64,000 bases of DNA. Origin: Aldehydirespirator sp965205155. Its GTDB lineage: Bacteria > Actinomycetota > Acidimicrobiia > Acidimicrobiales > Aldehydirespiratoraceae. Numbering within the stretch: the stretch's first letter is position 1; each line of letters begins with the position of its first letter. The translations under genes were made by a program, and so were the position numbers. Under the pieces are notes generated by a model that saw only the letters and a list, made by a program, of their open reading frames with translations, searched no databases and was not told where the DNA came from. Location of the stretch: assembly GCA_965205155.1 (NCBI GenBank), contig OZ242033.1:744001-808000 (forward strand), given 5' to 3'. Of the stretch, positions 44,422 to 51,883 are shown piece by piece.

Positions 44422-45225
44422 TCACAGCTGCGGCGCCACTTCGGAGGCGAGCACCTCGGCGGTCCGCAGGGAGCTGGCGTCGTCCTGGCCGGGGATGATC
44501 GACAGGTCTCGCACACCCAGATCGGCGTACCGGCCCAGGGTGTCGACCATCTCGTCGGTGGATCCGGTGATCGCGTGCCACTCGACGACGTCCCCGGCCA
44601 CATCATGGGTGCCGTACTCGAGCCGGGTCCGGTGGGCCAGGAACTCCCCGCCCGCGCCGAAGTACCGCCGGGCGACCGGGGCCAGTTCGTCGGGGGTGGC
44701 CCGCGACGACAGGAAGGGCAGCCCCAGTGCCACAGCTCTCCTCATCGTCGCCGCGGCCCCGGCCAGCCACACCGGCGGCGGCCCGGCATCCGGCGGTCCG
44801 GGGGATAGGGATTCGTCTCCGAGCAGCCGGCGGAGGTCCGCCAGGCTCGCGTCGAAGACGGTGGCCCGATCACCGAAGGCGATGCTCCTTGCTTCGAGGT
44901 CCTGGACCCAGAACCCGGGCGTGACGACCAGAACGAATCCGCCGCCCGCCATCCGGTGCAGCGTGTTGGCCTGCTTGGCCAGCCAGGCCGGATCGCGCAG
45001 CGGGAGGATGGCGGCGGCGATGCCGATTCGGGCAGTGGGAAACCGCCCGGCCAGCCACCCCAGCTCGGTCAGGCTCTCCATGGCGCCGGCCCAGCCCACG
45101 AAGTCGGGATTGGCGAGGTAGCCGTCGCCGAGCCAGAGCGTGTCGAGGCCGCCCTCCACGGCGATCCTGCTCAGCTCGAGCGCCGTCTCCCGTGTAGTGG
45201 CGAACGGCGATATCCCGATCCGCAC
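44422..45225 (-). CDS. LLM-class flavin/F420-dependent oxidoreductase
   Basis: This 267-residue short LLM protein starts at GTG 45225 (VRIGISPFATTRETALELS), where GGAG precedes by a normal distance; the open frame extends upstream only through low-complexity sequence. It has GLDTLWLGDGYLANPDFVGW, ARIGIAAAILPLRDPAWLAK and GGGFVLVVTPGFWVQDLEAR. It lies at the border of the operator-controlled island but faces away from the 45.8-kb promoters. Substrate unknown. Confidence 0.88.
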   Translation of the reverse strand: MRIGISPFATTRETALELSRIAVEGGLDTLWLGDGYLANPDFVGWAGAMESLTELGWLAGRFPTARIGIAAAILPLRDPAWLAKQANTLHRMAGGGFVLVVTPGFWVQDLEARSIAFGDRATVFDASLADLRRLLGDESLSPGPPDAGPPPVWLAGAAATMRRAVALGLPFLSSRATPDELAPVARRYFGAGGEFLAHRTRLEYGTHDVAGDVVEWHAITGSTDEMVDTLGRYADLGVRDLSIIPGQDDASSLRTAEVLASEVAPQL

Positions 45226-45283
45226 ATCAGCTCCATTCCAGGTTGAGGGCTGATCGTCGGCACCGAGAGTTGGATCGAGCCAG

Positions 45284-45742
45284 TCAGACTCCCCATGTGC
45301 TGACCATCGCCACGACGGCCACCACGATGACGACCATGTCGACGAGCGAGAATACCGCGATCTTGCGCTCGAACGATGACGCGGCCGGCATGTCGCCGGC
45401 ATCGTAGGCTGCGCCTGCCTTGCGGCCCTGGCGCGGGAAGTAGATGATGCCCAGCACCGCTCCGATGAGGACGGCAAGGAACCCGATCAGCACGAACGCG
45501 TCGGTCAGCTCGTAAGGGGAGTCGTCGACCGCGACGACGAGCAGCACACCTGTGATCAAGACGATCACGTACGCCGGGACGTAGAGATAGTTCTTGAACC
45601 CCACCACGGTGCGGTGCCAGTGGTCCGAAGCGATAGCCGATGCCTTGGGGTTGATCTGCGGGTTGACCACGAACCCCATCACGTTGGTGCCGATCCATAC
45701 GCCGGCAGCCAGGATGTGGATGGTCAGGAGTGTGTCACGCAT
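45284..45742 (-). CDS. Small 4-TM membrane protein (DUF2269/CopD-like), possible haem-binding partner of cytochrome c
   Basis: This 152-residue integral membrane protein has four predicted helices: LLTIHILAAGVWIGTNVMGF, LYVPAYVIVLITGVLLVVAV, AFVLIGFLAVLIGAVLGIIY and FSLVDMVVIVVAVVAMVST. The H-x-x-x-x-G-V-W-I-G pattern in helix 1 is like the haem- or copper-binding first helix of DUF2269/CopD-type proteins. The ATG at 45742 follows AAGGA. It diverges from the cytochrome c gene across the operator-containing spacer, so a small membrane electron-transfer pair is plausible. Function inferred only. Confidence 0.72.
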   Translation of the reverse strand: MRDTLLTIHILAAGVWIGTNVMGFVVNPQINPKASAIASDHWHRTVVGFKNYLYVPAYVIVLITGVLLVVAVDDSPYELTDAFVLIGFLAVLIGAVLGIIYFPRQGRKAGAAYDAGDMPAASSFERKIAVFSLVDMVVIVVAVVAMVSTWGV

Positions 45743-45815
45743 CGGGGGTGTCCTTTGTGGCTCAACGTAGCAGCGTCGCATAGGGCCACAACGAGGAAAA
45801 CTAGTACACACCAAG

Positions 45816-45836
45816 CAAAGTTTGCAACTAGCAAAC
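45816..45836. promoter_or_regulatory. Operator-like inverted repeat, site 1
   Basis: The 17-bp core GTTTGCAACTAGCAAAC (45820-45836) is an inverted repeat of GTTTGC and GCAAAC about AACTA, preceded by CAAA. Identical sequence is at 55721-55741 and a one-mismatch copy at 51000-51020. It overlaps the -35 region of the cytochrome c promoter and lies in the divergent spacer. Confidence 0.8.
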
Positions 45837-45857
45837 ATCTACGGGCCGTGATACCGT
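45829..45857 (+). promoter_or_regulatory. Predicted leaderless promoter of the cytochrome c gene
   Basis: TAGCAA (45829-45834) and TACCGT (45852-45857) are 17 bp apart; the TAnnnT box ends 6 nt before the ATG at 45864. The -35 half lies in the right arm of the operator, so binding there should repress or modulate transcription. Spacing from operator start to ATG (44 bp) is the same at 55.7 kb. Confidence 0.6.
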
Positions 45858-45863
45858 CGCAGA

Positions 45864-46238
45864 ATGCACCGACCTCGGGTCGTCTGCGATACCGTCCGTG
45901 GCTCTCTGTGGTCCTTGATCGTGGTCGTGACGCTTGTCGCCGGGTGCGCTGCCGACACGCCGGCACTTCCCCTCGGCCCCGACGGGAATCCCGACCCGGT
46001 GCTTGTGGTCGGCCGCGACGTGTGGTCACAACACTGTGCCAGTTGCCATGGTCGCAGTGGCGGTGGCGACAGCGGACCGAAGCTGAGCGGCGGCACGGTG
46101 TCGGAGGCGTTCCCGGATCCCGCTGACGAGATACAGCTGATCCTCGACGGCAAGGGCAGCATGCCAGGGTTCGCTGGGAAGCTCAGCGAGAGCCAACTTG
46201 AAGCAGTCGTGCGGTATACGCGCGAAGTGCTCGGCTGA
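45864..46238 (+). CDS. Class I cytochrome c lipoprotein
   Basis: This 124-residue protein has a lipoprotein signal peptide (LIVVVTLVAGC, lipobox Cys28), the haem motif CASCH (Cys58, Cys61, His62) and a distal methionine in GKGSMPGF (Met100). It is a monohaem electron carrier anchored at the outer face of the membrane. The first dozen codons (MHRPRVVCDTVR) match, at DNA level, the first codons of the VOC gene at 55769, as does the promoter upstream. A VOC gene follows 40 bp downstream, so the two are probably co-transcribed. Redox partner could be the divergent membrane protein. Confidence 0.88.
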   Translation: MHRPRVVCDTVRGSLWSLIVVVTLVAGCAADTPALPLGPDGNPDPVLVVGRDVWSQHCASCHGRSGGGDSGPKLSGGTVSEAFPDPADEIQLILDGKGSMPGFAGKLSESQLEAVVRYTREVLG

Positions 46239-46278
46239 AGGAGTCTTGTATGTTCATCGAGAGAAAGGCGAGTTGACC

Positions 46279-46638
46279 ATGGCCATCACCGGACTGCACA
46301 CCCTGCTCTATTCCACGGAGGTCGATGCCCTCCGAGCGATGATGCGCGACGTGTTCGAGTTCCCGTACGTGGACGAGGGGGGTGGCTTCCTGATATTCGA
46401 TTGTCCTACAACGAAGCTGGAGCCGCACTCCGGGCCGCCGGAAATGGATGTCCACCCTGGCGATCGGCCTACGCACGAGTTGTCGTTCATGTGTGACGAC
46501 CTCGCAGCAACGGTCGAGGAATTGCGGGCCAAGGGGGTCGAATTCAGGGGCGAGCCGATCGACAAGGGCTGGGGTGTGGTGATCGTGATGGTGTTGCCGG
46601 GCGGGGTCGAGATGGTCCTGTACGAAGCCCGCGACTAG
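46279..46638 (+). CDS. Small VOC (glyoxalase/dioxygenase fold) protein, paralogue 1
   Basis: This 119-residue vicinal-oxygen-chelate fold protein starts MAITGLHTLLYSTEVDALRA with two beta-alpha-beta-beta-beta units. Candidate metal ligands are His6-type and Glu near GGVEMVLYE. It is about 80% identical to the protein at 49700-50059, including the DNA upstream of the start (GAGAAAGGCGA Shine-Dalgarno), so the two arose by segmental duplication. VOC folds host dioxygenases, isomerases and binding proteins; the activity is unknown. ATG 46279. Confidence 0.85.
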   Translation: MAITGLHTLLYSTEVDALRAMMRDVFEFPYVDEGGGFLIFDCPTTKLEPHSGPPEMDVHPGDRPTHELSFMCDDLAATVEELRAKGVEFRGEPIDKGWGVVIVMVLPGGVEMVLYEARD

Positions 46639-46642
46639 ACCA

Positions 46643-46686
46643 CCGCCCCAACAGGGGCGGAGCCGGCGCCCCGGGACGCCGGCTCC
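46643..46686. terminator. Hairpin pair between convergent genes
   Basis: A 10-bp perfect stem (GGAGCCGGCG at 46659-46668 with CGCCGGCTCC at 46677-46686, 8-nt loop) is preceded by a 7-bp stem (CCGCCCC, loop AACA, GGGGCGG at 46643-46660). It lies between the stops of the VOC gene (46638) and the binding-protein gene (46710). It lacks a clear U-tract, as is common in actinobacteria; bidirectional termination is likely. Confidence 0.65.
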
Positions 46687-46709
46687 GTGCTAGTCGGGTC
46701 GAGAGTTGG

Positions 46710-48065
46710 CTACAGGCCGATGCTCTCGTCGATGAACTCGTTGCTGACGATGTCCTCAGCGGTGATCCCCTCGACGATCTCGATATTGACTTCAGGGTTG
46801 GCGAATACCGGGATCATCTGTTCGATCAGCGTTTGGACGCGGTCCATGTCGAAGTTGCCGATCGTGTCGTCGGGCCCGTTGCCGATCAGGCCGAGTCGAC
46901 CGAACTCCCCGTTGGCGAAGTCGGCCAGGGGGCTGCTGTAGACCCAGCCAGCGTCGTAGATCGCGTTGACATCGATGATCACGGCATTGGTCTCGGCCCC
47001 GTCGCTCACGTAGTCGACCGCTGCCTGCTGGGTGATCGGAACAAGGAGTTCCAGGCAGGCGCGGTCCTCTTCGAGGCGCTCAGGCCGCACACCGTAATTC
47101 TGCGAGTAGGTCTTGAAGCCCATATCGTGTAGGAGCTCGTACTTGACGGCCTTGCCGTACTCCGGCGTCTCGGACTCATAGATGTAGGGCTCAGCCGAGG
47201 CGTATCCCTGCTGCGCGAAGGCTCCGTCCTCTACGACGAACCGGGTCACGCCGCCGTCGTAGGACCCGTCGATCCGGTCCGCGGCGACGATGCCTTGGTC
47301 GATTAGCCAGTACAGGTAGTGAGCCCCGAAGAACGCCACGATGGGGATGTCCTCGGGAAGATCCGCCACGCGCTCGACACCCGGGAAGTGTTCGGGGTTC
47401 CACATGATCATCTGCGGGTTGACCTCGAGTATCGCGACCACCGAGACGATCGGCTGGTCGATCGAACTCCCTATGGAGCCGTCGGTGCTGGAGTAGCCGA
47501 AGAAGATGTCGGGTTCCTGGTACATCTGCGAGGAGACCTGCTGCCAGCCGATCGCCGGGCCACCCGTACGGATCTCGACGTCGACGCCGGTGTCGACCTC
47601 GCCACTGGCAACGAGCGTGCCCCTCACGGTGCCGTTGGCAGCCACATAGTCCTGGCCGAGCAGCTCGTACGTCGGCCCGTGCTCGGCCTGTGCGTGCCAG
47701 TCGGTCTGGATGATGACCGGGTCCGGGCACACTCCGGCGAGCACACCCTCCATGCTGGCGGCACTGTCGTCGGCGGCTGGAGCATCGTCGTCGGCCGGTT
47801 CGCCGGCGGCTGGAGCATCGTCGTCGGCCGGTTCGTCGGCGGCTGGGGCGTCGTCGTCGGCCGGTTCGTCGGCGGCTGGAGCATCGTCGTCGTCGGGTTG
47901 GTCGGCGGGTTCGTCGGCGGCTGGGGCGTCGTCGGTGTCGATGGGTTCGGCGGCGGCACCTTCATCCACGGCATCAACGGTCTCGTCGTCGCCGCAGGCG
48001 ACCGCGACAAGGACCAGTGCCAGCACCACCGCCAATAGCTTCAATAATCTCCTTGATAGGTACAT
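46710..48065 (-). CDS. NitT/TauT-type ABC transporter substrate-binding lipoprotein
   Basis: This 451-residue lipoprotein starts MYLSRRLLKLLAVVLALVLV with lipobox VAVAC. A roughly 80-residue acidic repeat tether (units of DDDAPAADEPA) follows, then an NMT1/SsuA-like domain: VIIQTDWHAQAEHGPTYELL, GEVDTGVDVEIRTGGPAIGW and DVNAIYDAGWVYSSP. Such proteins bind taurine, nitrate, sulfonates or pyrimidine precursors. ATG 48065 has GGGAGGA upstream; an in-frame upstream ATG at 48113 is less likely. The permease gene is upstream on the same strand; no ATPase gene lies in the island. Confidence 0.88.
   Translation of the reverse strand: MYLSRRLLKLLAVVLALVLVAVACGDDETVDAVDEGAAAEPIDTDDAPAADEPADQPDDDDAPAADEPADDDAPAADEPADDDAPAAGEPADDDAPAADDSAASMEGVLAGVCPDPVIIQTDWHAQAEHGPTYELLGQDYVAANGTVRGTLVASGEVDTGVDVEIRTGGPAIGWQQVSSQMYQEPDIFFGYSSTDGSIGSSIDQPIVSVVAILEVNPQMIMWNPEHFPGVERVADLPEDIPIVAFFGAHYLYWLIDQGIVAADRIDGSYDGGVTRFVVEDGAFAQQGYASAEPYIYESETPEYGKAVKYELLHDMGFKTYSQNYGVRPERLEEDRACLELLVPITQQAAVDYVSDGAETNAVIIDVNAIYDAGWVYSSPLADFANGEFGRLGLIGNGPDDTIGNFDMDRVQTLIEQMIPVFANPEVNIEIVEGITAEDIVSNEFIDESIGL
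47772..47935. repeat. 33-bp in-frame tandem repeats encoding an acidic tether
   Basis: Units of about 33 bp (core GGCGGCTGGAGCATCGTCGT on the plus strand) are repeated about five times within the lipoprotein gene, coding on the minus strand for 11-residue DDDAPAADEPA units. Two units are expanded by a few codons. This is a length-variable envelope-spanning linker. Confidence 0.85.
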
Positions 48066-48146
48066 TCGGTTTGTTTCCTCCCTTTGAACGGTCATTCGGA
48101 TTTCTCCCTCCATTGGACGGACCTGCGGCTCGCGCCTAGGTCCGGG

Positions 48147-49031
48147 TTACCCCGGAGCCTCGGCCGCCTCGTACCACTTGCCGATGGCTGCCTTGCGGAG
48201 CAGCCCGAACGAGGTGAACACGGCGTAGCCGAGAGCAGCCGCGAGGATGGTGGCTGCGTAGAGACGGGGAATTGTCGAAGTCCGCGAGGCGTACTGATCG
48301 ATGAGGATGCCGATGCCCTTGTCACCCTTACGGAAGAAGAAGTCACCGACGATCGCGCCGATCACCGAGAGTCCGGCCGAGATCCGGAATCCTGCGAATA
48401 TGGCGGGTGAGGCGGCGGGAAGCTGCAGCTTGAGCAGCCGCGTCAACCTCGACGCATGGTGAAGCGTGAACAGGTCGTGGTGATCCGGCTCCACCGACTC
48501 GATCCCGAAGAGCGTGTTGTTGATGATCGGGAAGATCGCGATGATGATGCACACGATCACTCGGGCGTTGAAGTTGTAGTCGAACACGATGCCGATGAGG
48601 GGCACGAGAGCGAGTATCGGCAAGCTCTGAAGTCCCACTGCGTACGGGAAGACCGAGCGCTCGATCCATCGCCCCTGGCTCATCATGATCGCGAGAGTCA
48701 TCCCCAACGCGATGGCGATGCCGAGCCCCAAGAACGCGACCTGGGTCGTGAGCCACAGGGCTTCGAGCATCACGGAGAGGTTTGTCCAGTGAAGAAAACC
48801 GTCCTGGATCACCTCATGGAGCGGCGGCACTAGGAAGCGCCGGTTCTCCGATAGGGCGTTGTAGCTCAGCCAGTACCAGAAGCCAAGGGATGCGATGAAG
48901 ATGAGCGTCGGACCGACCACATCGACGGGTGTGATCCGTCGGCGTCTGGCCGGGGTCTTGGGCGACGCTGCCCCGTCCACCCCACCGGCCGCCTCCTTCA
49001 TGGCGGTGTCGGGGGCCGGTGCCTCGTCCAT
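48147..49031 (-). CDS. NitT/TauT-family ABC transporter permease
   Basis: This 294-residue permease has a soluble N-terminus, then about six membrane segments. The EAA loop (cytoplasmic ATPase contact) reads DLFTLHHASRLTRLLKLQLP, and the family blocks VGLQSLPILALVPLIGIVFD and GLSVIGAIVGDFFFRKG are SsuC/TauC-like. ATG 49031. It follows the SRPBCC gene by 17 bp and precedes the binding-protein gene by 81 bp on the same strand. The ATPase that must energise it is not encoded between 45 and 57 kb. Confidence 0.9.
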   Translation of the reverse strand: MDEAPAPDTAMKEAAGGVDGAASPKTPARRRRITPVDVVGPTLIFIASLGFWYWLSYNALSENRRFLVPPLHEVIQDGFLHWTNLSVMLEALWLTTQVAFLGLGIAIALGMTLAIMMSQGRWIERSVFPYAVGLQSLPILALVPLIGIVFDYNFNARVIVCIIIAIFPIINNTLFGIESVEPDHHDLFTLHHASRLTRLLKLQLPAASPAIFAGFRISAGLSVIGAIVGDFFFRKGDKGIGILIDQYASRTSTIPRLYAATILAAALGYAVFTSFGLLRKAAIGKWYEAAEAPG

Positions 49032-49048
49032 TCGTGGTCCTCAGCCCT

Positions 49049-49522
49049 TCAGCTCACCAGTGGGGCTCCGGTCTCCAGCAACGTCTTCAGCCCCGAAATG
49101 ACGAAGGGGACGTGGTCGGCGGTGTCGGCCAGCGTCGCGCTGTCGACGGCAGCGTCGTACAACTCGACGGTGAGCTTGGTGAGCCCATTGAGCTCGTCAT
49201 GGAGGCGGTACACCTCGCGCACCGGGCCTTCCGCTTCCAACTCGGGATCCCAATGGGCGTGGAATGTCAACTCCAGGCGATTCGGTGCGTCAATCGAGAT
49301 GACCCTGCCGTCGGCGACAACGCTGCCGTCACGGGTGATGTGCTGGACCAGAGCGCCGGGTGTCCAATCGGATTCGACCCGGGTGCCGTACTCGGCAAGT
49401 CCGAGATTGGGATCGCAGGGCCCGCGGTACTGAGCAGTCATCTCGCCGTCGGTGATGCCTCGCCAGACCTGGTCGAGGGTGGCGCCGATGTAGGCCATGT
49501 ACACGTGGACGGGTGCGGACAT
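49049..49522 (-). CDS. SRPBCC/AHSA1-family protein
   Basis: This 157-residue START-like (Bet v 1 fold) protein has YIGATLDQVWRGITDGEMTA and YGTRVESDWTPGALVQHI with ISIDAPNRLELTFHAHWDPE, typical of AHSA1 and polyketide-cyclase-like ligand-binding proteins. It could bind a small hydrophobic substrate or intermediate. ATG 49522 follows AAGGAGGGAG. It is the first gene of the three-gene minus-strand unit (SRPBCC-permease-binding protein), divergent from the second VOC gene. Confidence 0.88.
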   Translation of the reverse strand: MSAPVHVYMAYIGATLDQVWRGITDGEMTAQYRGPCDPNLGLAEYGTRVESDWTPGALVQHITRDGSVVADGRVISIDAPNRLELTFHAHWDPELEAEGPVREVYRLHDELNGLTKLTVELYDAAVDSATLADTADHVPFVISGLKTLLETGAPLVS

Positions 49523-49588
49523 GAAGTCTCCCTCCTTCGAGTCGGGCCTTCGTACCGGCGACCTTTCCCGACGGTGAGCTCTGCGTAT

Positions 49589-49616
49589 TTGCTGACAAAG
49601 AATATTTGAGTAATAC
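49589..49616 (+). promoter_or_regulatory. Predicted promoter of the second VOC gene
   Basis: TTGCTG (49589-49594) and TAATAC (49611-49616) are separated by 16 bp in an AT-rich patch (GAATATTTGAGTAATAC). The stretch TATTTGCTGACAAAG faintly resembles half of the operator found at three other sites but lacks its symmetry. A leader of about 75 nt with GAGAAAGGCGA precedes the ATG at 49700. Confidence 0.5.
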
Positions 49617-49699
49617 TAACATGTCAAGTGTACGGGGTCTGACCCTGTGGCGAATGACCGGCACCACCGCTGGTTCATCGCGAGAAAGGCGAATCGACC

Positions 49700-50059
49700 A
49701 TGGCCATCACCGGACTGCACACCCTGCTCTACTCCACGGAGGTCGACGCCTTTCGCGCCATGATGCGCGACGTATTCGAGTTCCCGCATGTGGCCTTCGA
49801 CAACGGGTTTATGCTCTTCGACTGTCCTCCGGCGACCATGGAGCCCCATCCCGGTCCGCCCGACTACGACGTCCACCGCAAGGATCGGATCACCCATGAA
49901 GTGGGATTTGTGTGTGACGACCTCAGCGCGACCGTCGAGGAATTGCGAGCCAAGGGGGTCGAGTTCCGCGGAGAACCGATTGACGAGGGCTGGGGCGTCG
50001 TGATTGTGATGGCGCTGCCGGGTGGGGTCGAGATGATTCTGTACGAACCCCGCGACTAG
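49700..50059 (+). CDS. Small VOC (glyoxalase/dioxygenase fold) protein, paralogue 2
   Basis: This 119-residue protein is nearly the same as that at 46279-46638: both start MAITGLHTLLYSTEVDA, share MMRDVFEFP and end GGVEMxLYExRD. Differences cluster near residues 31-60 (HVAFDNGFMLFDCPPATM). The upstream 30 bp are also conserved. Retention of two copies in one island suggests distinct ligands or dosage. Metal ligands and activity are not established. ATG 49700. Confidence 0.85.
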   Translation: MAITGLHTLLYSTEVDAFRAMMRDVFEFPHVAFDNGFMLFDCPPATMEPHPGPPDYDVHRKDRITHEVGFVCDDLSATVEELRAKGVEFRGEPIDEGWGVVIVMALPGGVEMILYEPRD

Positions 50060-50100
50060 CTACCCGTCTGCATATTTGGAACTTACGACTTTAACTATAA

Positions 50101-50955
50101 CTATACAAGCGCCTCGCCGAGTGTTTCGACCTCGGCCGTCGAGGGTGGACCTTGCATGTTGAGAATCACCTGGTCGAGGCCTACCTCGCCGAACGACGCA
50201 GCCTCGTCCTTCAGCCTCGAGGGATCGGCACCGGGCTCCCACCGCACATGAATGGTCCGGAAGATCTCCGACGCGTCGCGCCCGACCGATTCACAATGTT
50301 GGATCAGGGCGTCGTTCGTTTCCTGCCATTCGGCGACTGACCGGAACCCGCCATCCCACTTCTGGGCCCATTTCGCGACGATCGCCAGTGTGCGCGTTCT
50401 CCCGCCACCTCCGATGAGCAGGGGGGGATGGGGGCGTTGCACCCCCTTCGGTTCGCAGTACGCGTCAGTAATCCTGTAGTAGCGGCCCTCGAAGTTGGTG
50501 ACCCTCTGCGACAGGAGCCGGACGATCACCTCGACGCCTTCTTCAAAACGGTCGAGGCGTTCCTTCACGGTGCCGAGTTCGATGCCGTAGGCGTCGGATT
50601 CCTCGATGTGCCAGCCGGCACCCAATCCCAGGTCGAGGCGGCCCCCGGAGATGACATCGAGTGTGGCAGCCATCTTGGCGGTGACGGCAGGGTGACGGTA
50701 GGGCATGGCGTTCACCATGCTTCCGATGCGGATCCTCGATGTCGCCTGGGCAAGCGCCGCGAGCATCGTCCAGCTCTCCAGGCACGGGCCGCGCGAGTCA
50801 CCGCTGCCGGGGTACATGTCGCCACCCAGCGCATAGAAGTGGTCGAAGGTCCACCCCTGGGCGAACGCCTCGCACTCGTCGACGACTCGCCAGACGGCGA
50901 GGAACTCCTGCCACGTGGCGAAGTGGGGCGGAGTCTTGATTGCGTACTCGACTAT
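50101..50955 (-). CDS. LLM-class monooxygenase with apparent ATA start
   Basis: This 284-residue luciferase-fold protein matches the TIGR03560 type. The N-terminal strand VEYAIKTPPHFATWQEFLAV and DHFYALGGDMYPGSGDSRGP are coding-like and align with family N-termini, but no ATG, GTG or TTG occurs in frame upstream of the internal ATG at 50817 before a stop. A Shine-Dalgarno-like AGGGGGT lies at 50968-50962, with 6 nt to ATA at 50955-50953. I therefore place the start at ATA, a single change from ATG; alternatives are a sequencing error, another rare start or a damaged gene. Downstream it reads GGRLDLGLGAGWHIEESDAY and PPLLIGGGGRTRTLAIVAKW. Confidence 0.72.
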   Translation of the reverse strand: MVEYAIKTPPHFATWQEFLAVWRVVDECEAFAQGWTFDHFYALGGDMYPGSGDSRGPCLESWTMLAALAQATSRIRIGSMVNAMPYRHPAVTAKMAATLDVISGGRLDLGLGAGWHIEESDAYGIELGTVKERLDRFEEGVEVIVRLLSQRVTNFEGRYYRITDAYCEPKGVQRPHPPLLIGGGGRTRTLAIVAKWAQKWDGGFRSVAEWQETNDALIQHCESVGRDASEIFRTIHVRWEPGADPSRLKDEAASFGEVGLDQVILNMQGPPSTAEVETLGEALV

Positions 50956-50999
50956 CTTGTGACCCCCTGTGACGGCGATGTCGCCCGCCCCCGGCCTGA

Positions 51000-51020
51000 G
51001 TTTGCTAGTTGAAAACTTTG
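51000..51020. promoter_or_regulatory. Operator-like inverted repeat, site 2 (reverse orientation)
   Basis: Read on the minus strand, CAAA is followed by GTTTTCAACTAGCAAAC, one mismatch from the core at 45820-45836. It sits between the LLM gene (minus) and the dioxygenase gene (plus), 46 bp from the ATA and 58 bp from the GTG. Confidence 0.75.
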
Positions 51021-51031
51021 ATTGCTATATA
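51002..51031 (+). promoter_or_regulatory. Predicted promoter of the dioxygenase operon
   Basis: TTGCTA (51002-51007) and TATATA (51026-51031) are 18 bp apart in an AT-rich stretch; the -35 box lies inside operator site 2. A short leader with AGGAGG (51065-51070) precedes the GTG at 51078. Confidence 0.55.
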
Positions 51032-51077
51032 GTACCATACTCGTGTGGCGCATAGGCCCGCAAGAGGAGGTCATTCG

Positions 51078-51881
51078 GTGGGCGAAGACTGGTTGCCCGT
51101 CGACTTGACAAGTCCCCCATCGACGACCGGGGCGCTCCTTGAGGACCTCTGGACAGGAACTGTTCCCTACGCGGTCTTTCCCGGCTTTCTCACCGAGTCG
51201 GAGTGCTCCGCCGTGGTCGAGGCCCTGGAGTTGGCGCCAAAGACTACGTTCAAGTCCGGTGATGCCCTTGTCTCGACGCTCGGCGTGTACCTGCCGGATG
51301 CCGTGAACGACCCAGATGCCTACTTCGCTCGAGCCACCGAACTCGAGCCGATCATCGCATCTGTTCTCACTCTCGGCCGGGGCGATGTGCGGGATCGGGT
51401 CCGCCTCATGTTCGAGTCGCACGTCAACCGTCCGGTCATCGCCGCGACAGGGCCGGACGGCCGGGAGTACGGGCAGGGAAGCCTGCGCATCCATGGGGCC
51501 GGGGCAGGAGCCTCGGTCCACCGCGATGTCGCAGCTGTGGATGCCGCCGGGTGGAACGTGGCCGAGATGGATGCGCAGTTCTCCGCGGTGCTGATGCTGC
51601 AACCCTCCGAGGCCGGCGGAGAGCTGGTTGTGTACCGGCAGAAGTGGCAGCCCGAGGACGACGCGGAGTACAAGAACAAGGGGGCGTTGGGCTGGGATCC
51701 GCGCGTCGTGGACGGGGCGCAGGAAGCCACCTACTCAGCTGGAGCAGGAGATGTATACGTCTTCAATCCGACGCACTATCACGAAGTACTCCCGACATCG
51801 GGGGAGACCGATCGTGTGAGCATGCAGTTCTTCATGGCATTCGACCTCGATGGCGACGGTCCGGTTGTGACACTCTCCTGA
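51078..51881 (+). CDS. 2-oxoglutarate/Fe(II)-dependent dioxygenase
   Basis: This 267-residue double-stranded beta-helix oxygenase carries the HxD...H facial triad as His148-R-Asp150 (SVHRDV) and a distal His235 in FNPTHYHEV, with the 2-oxoglutarate-binding arginine in TDRVSMQFF (Arg246). The presence of Asp (not Gly/Ala) in HxD indicates a hydroxylase rather than a halogenase. GTG 51078 is chosen because AGGAGG precedes it at 7 nt; an in-frame GTG at 51045 is possible but lacks this. It precedes an amidohydrolase by 2 bp. Substrate unknown. Confidence 0.88.
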   Translation: MGEDWLPVDLTSPPSTTGALLEDLWTGTVPYAVFPGFLTESECSAVVEALELAPKTTFKSGDALVSTLGVYLPDAVNDPDAYFARATELEPIIASVLTLGRGDVRDRVRLMFESHVNRPVIAATGPDGREYGQGSLRIHGAGAGASVHRDVAAVDAAGWNVAEMDAQFSAVLMLQPSEAGGELVVYRQKWQPEDDAEYKNKGALGWDPRVVDGAQEATYSAGAGDVYVFNPTHYHEVLPTSGETDRVSMQFFMAFDLDGDGPVVTLS

Positions 51882-51883
51882 GA

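Noticed and set aside
49586..49600. A possible fourth operator (TATTTGCTGACAAAG)
   Set aside because: It shares only the TTTGC half-site and lacks the N5 spacing and the second arm seen at the other three sites.
51078..51881. 2OG-dependent radical halogenase
   Set aside because: The metal triad has His-x-Asp (His148, Asp150); halogenases replace the Asp with Gly or Ala.
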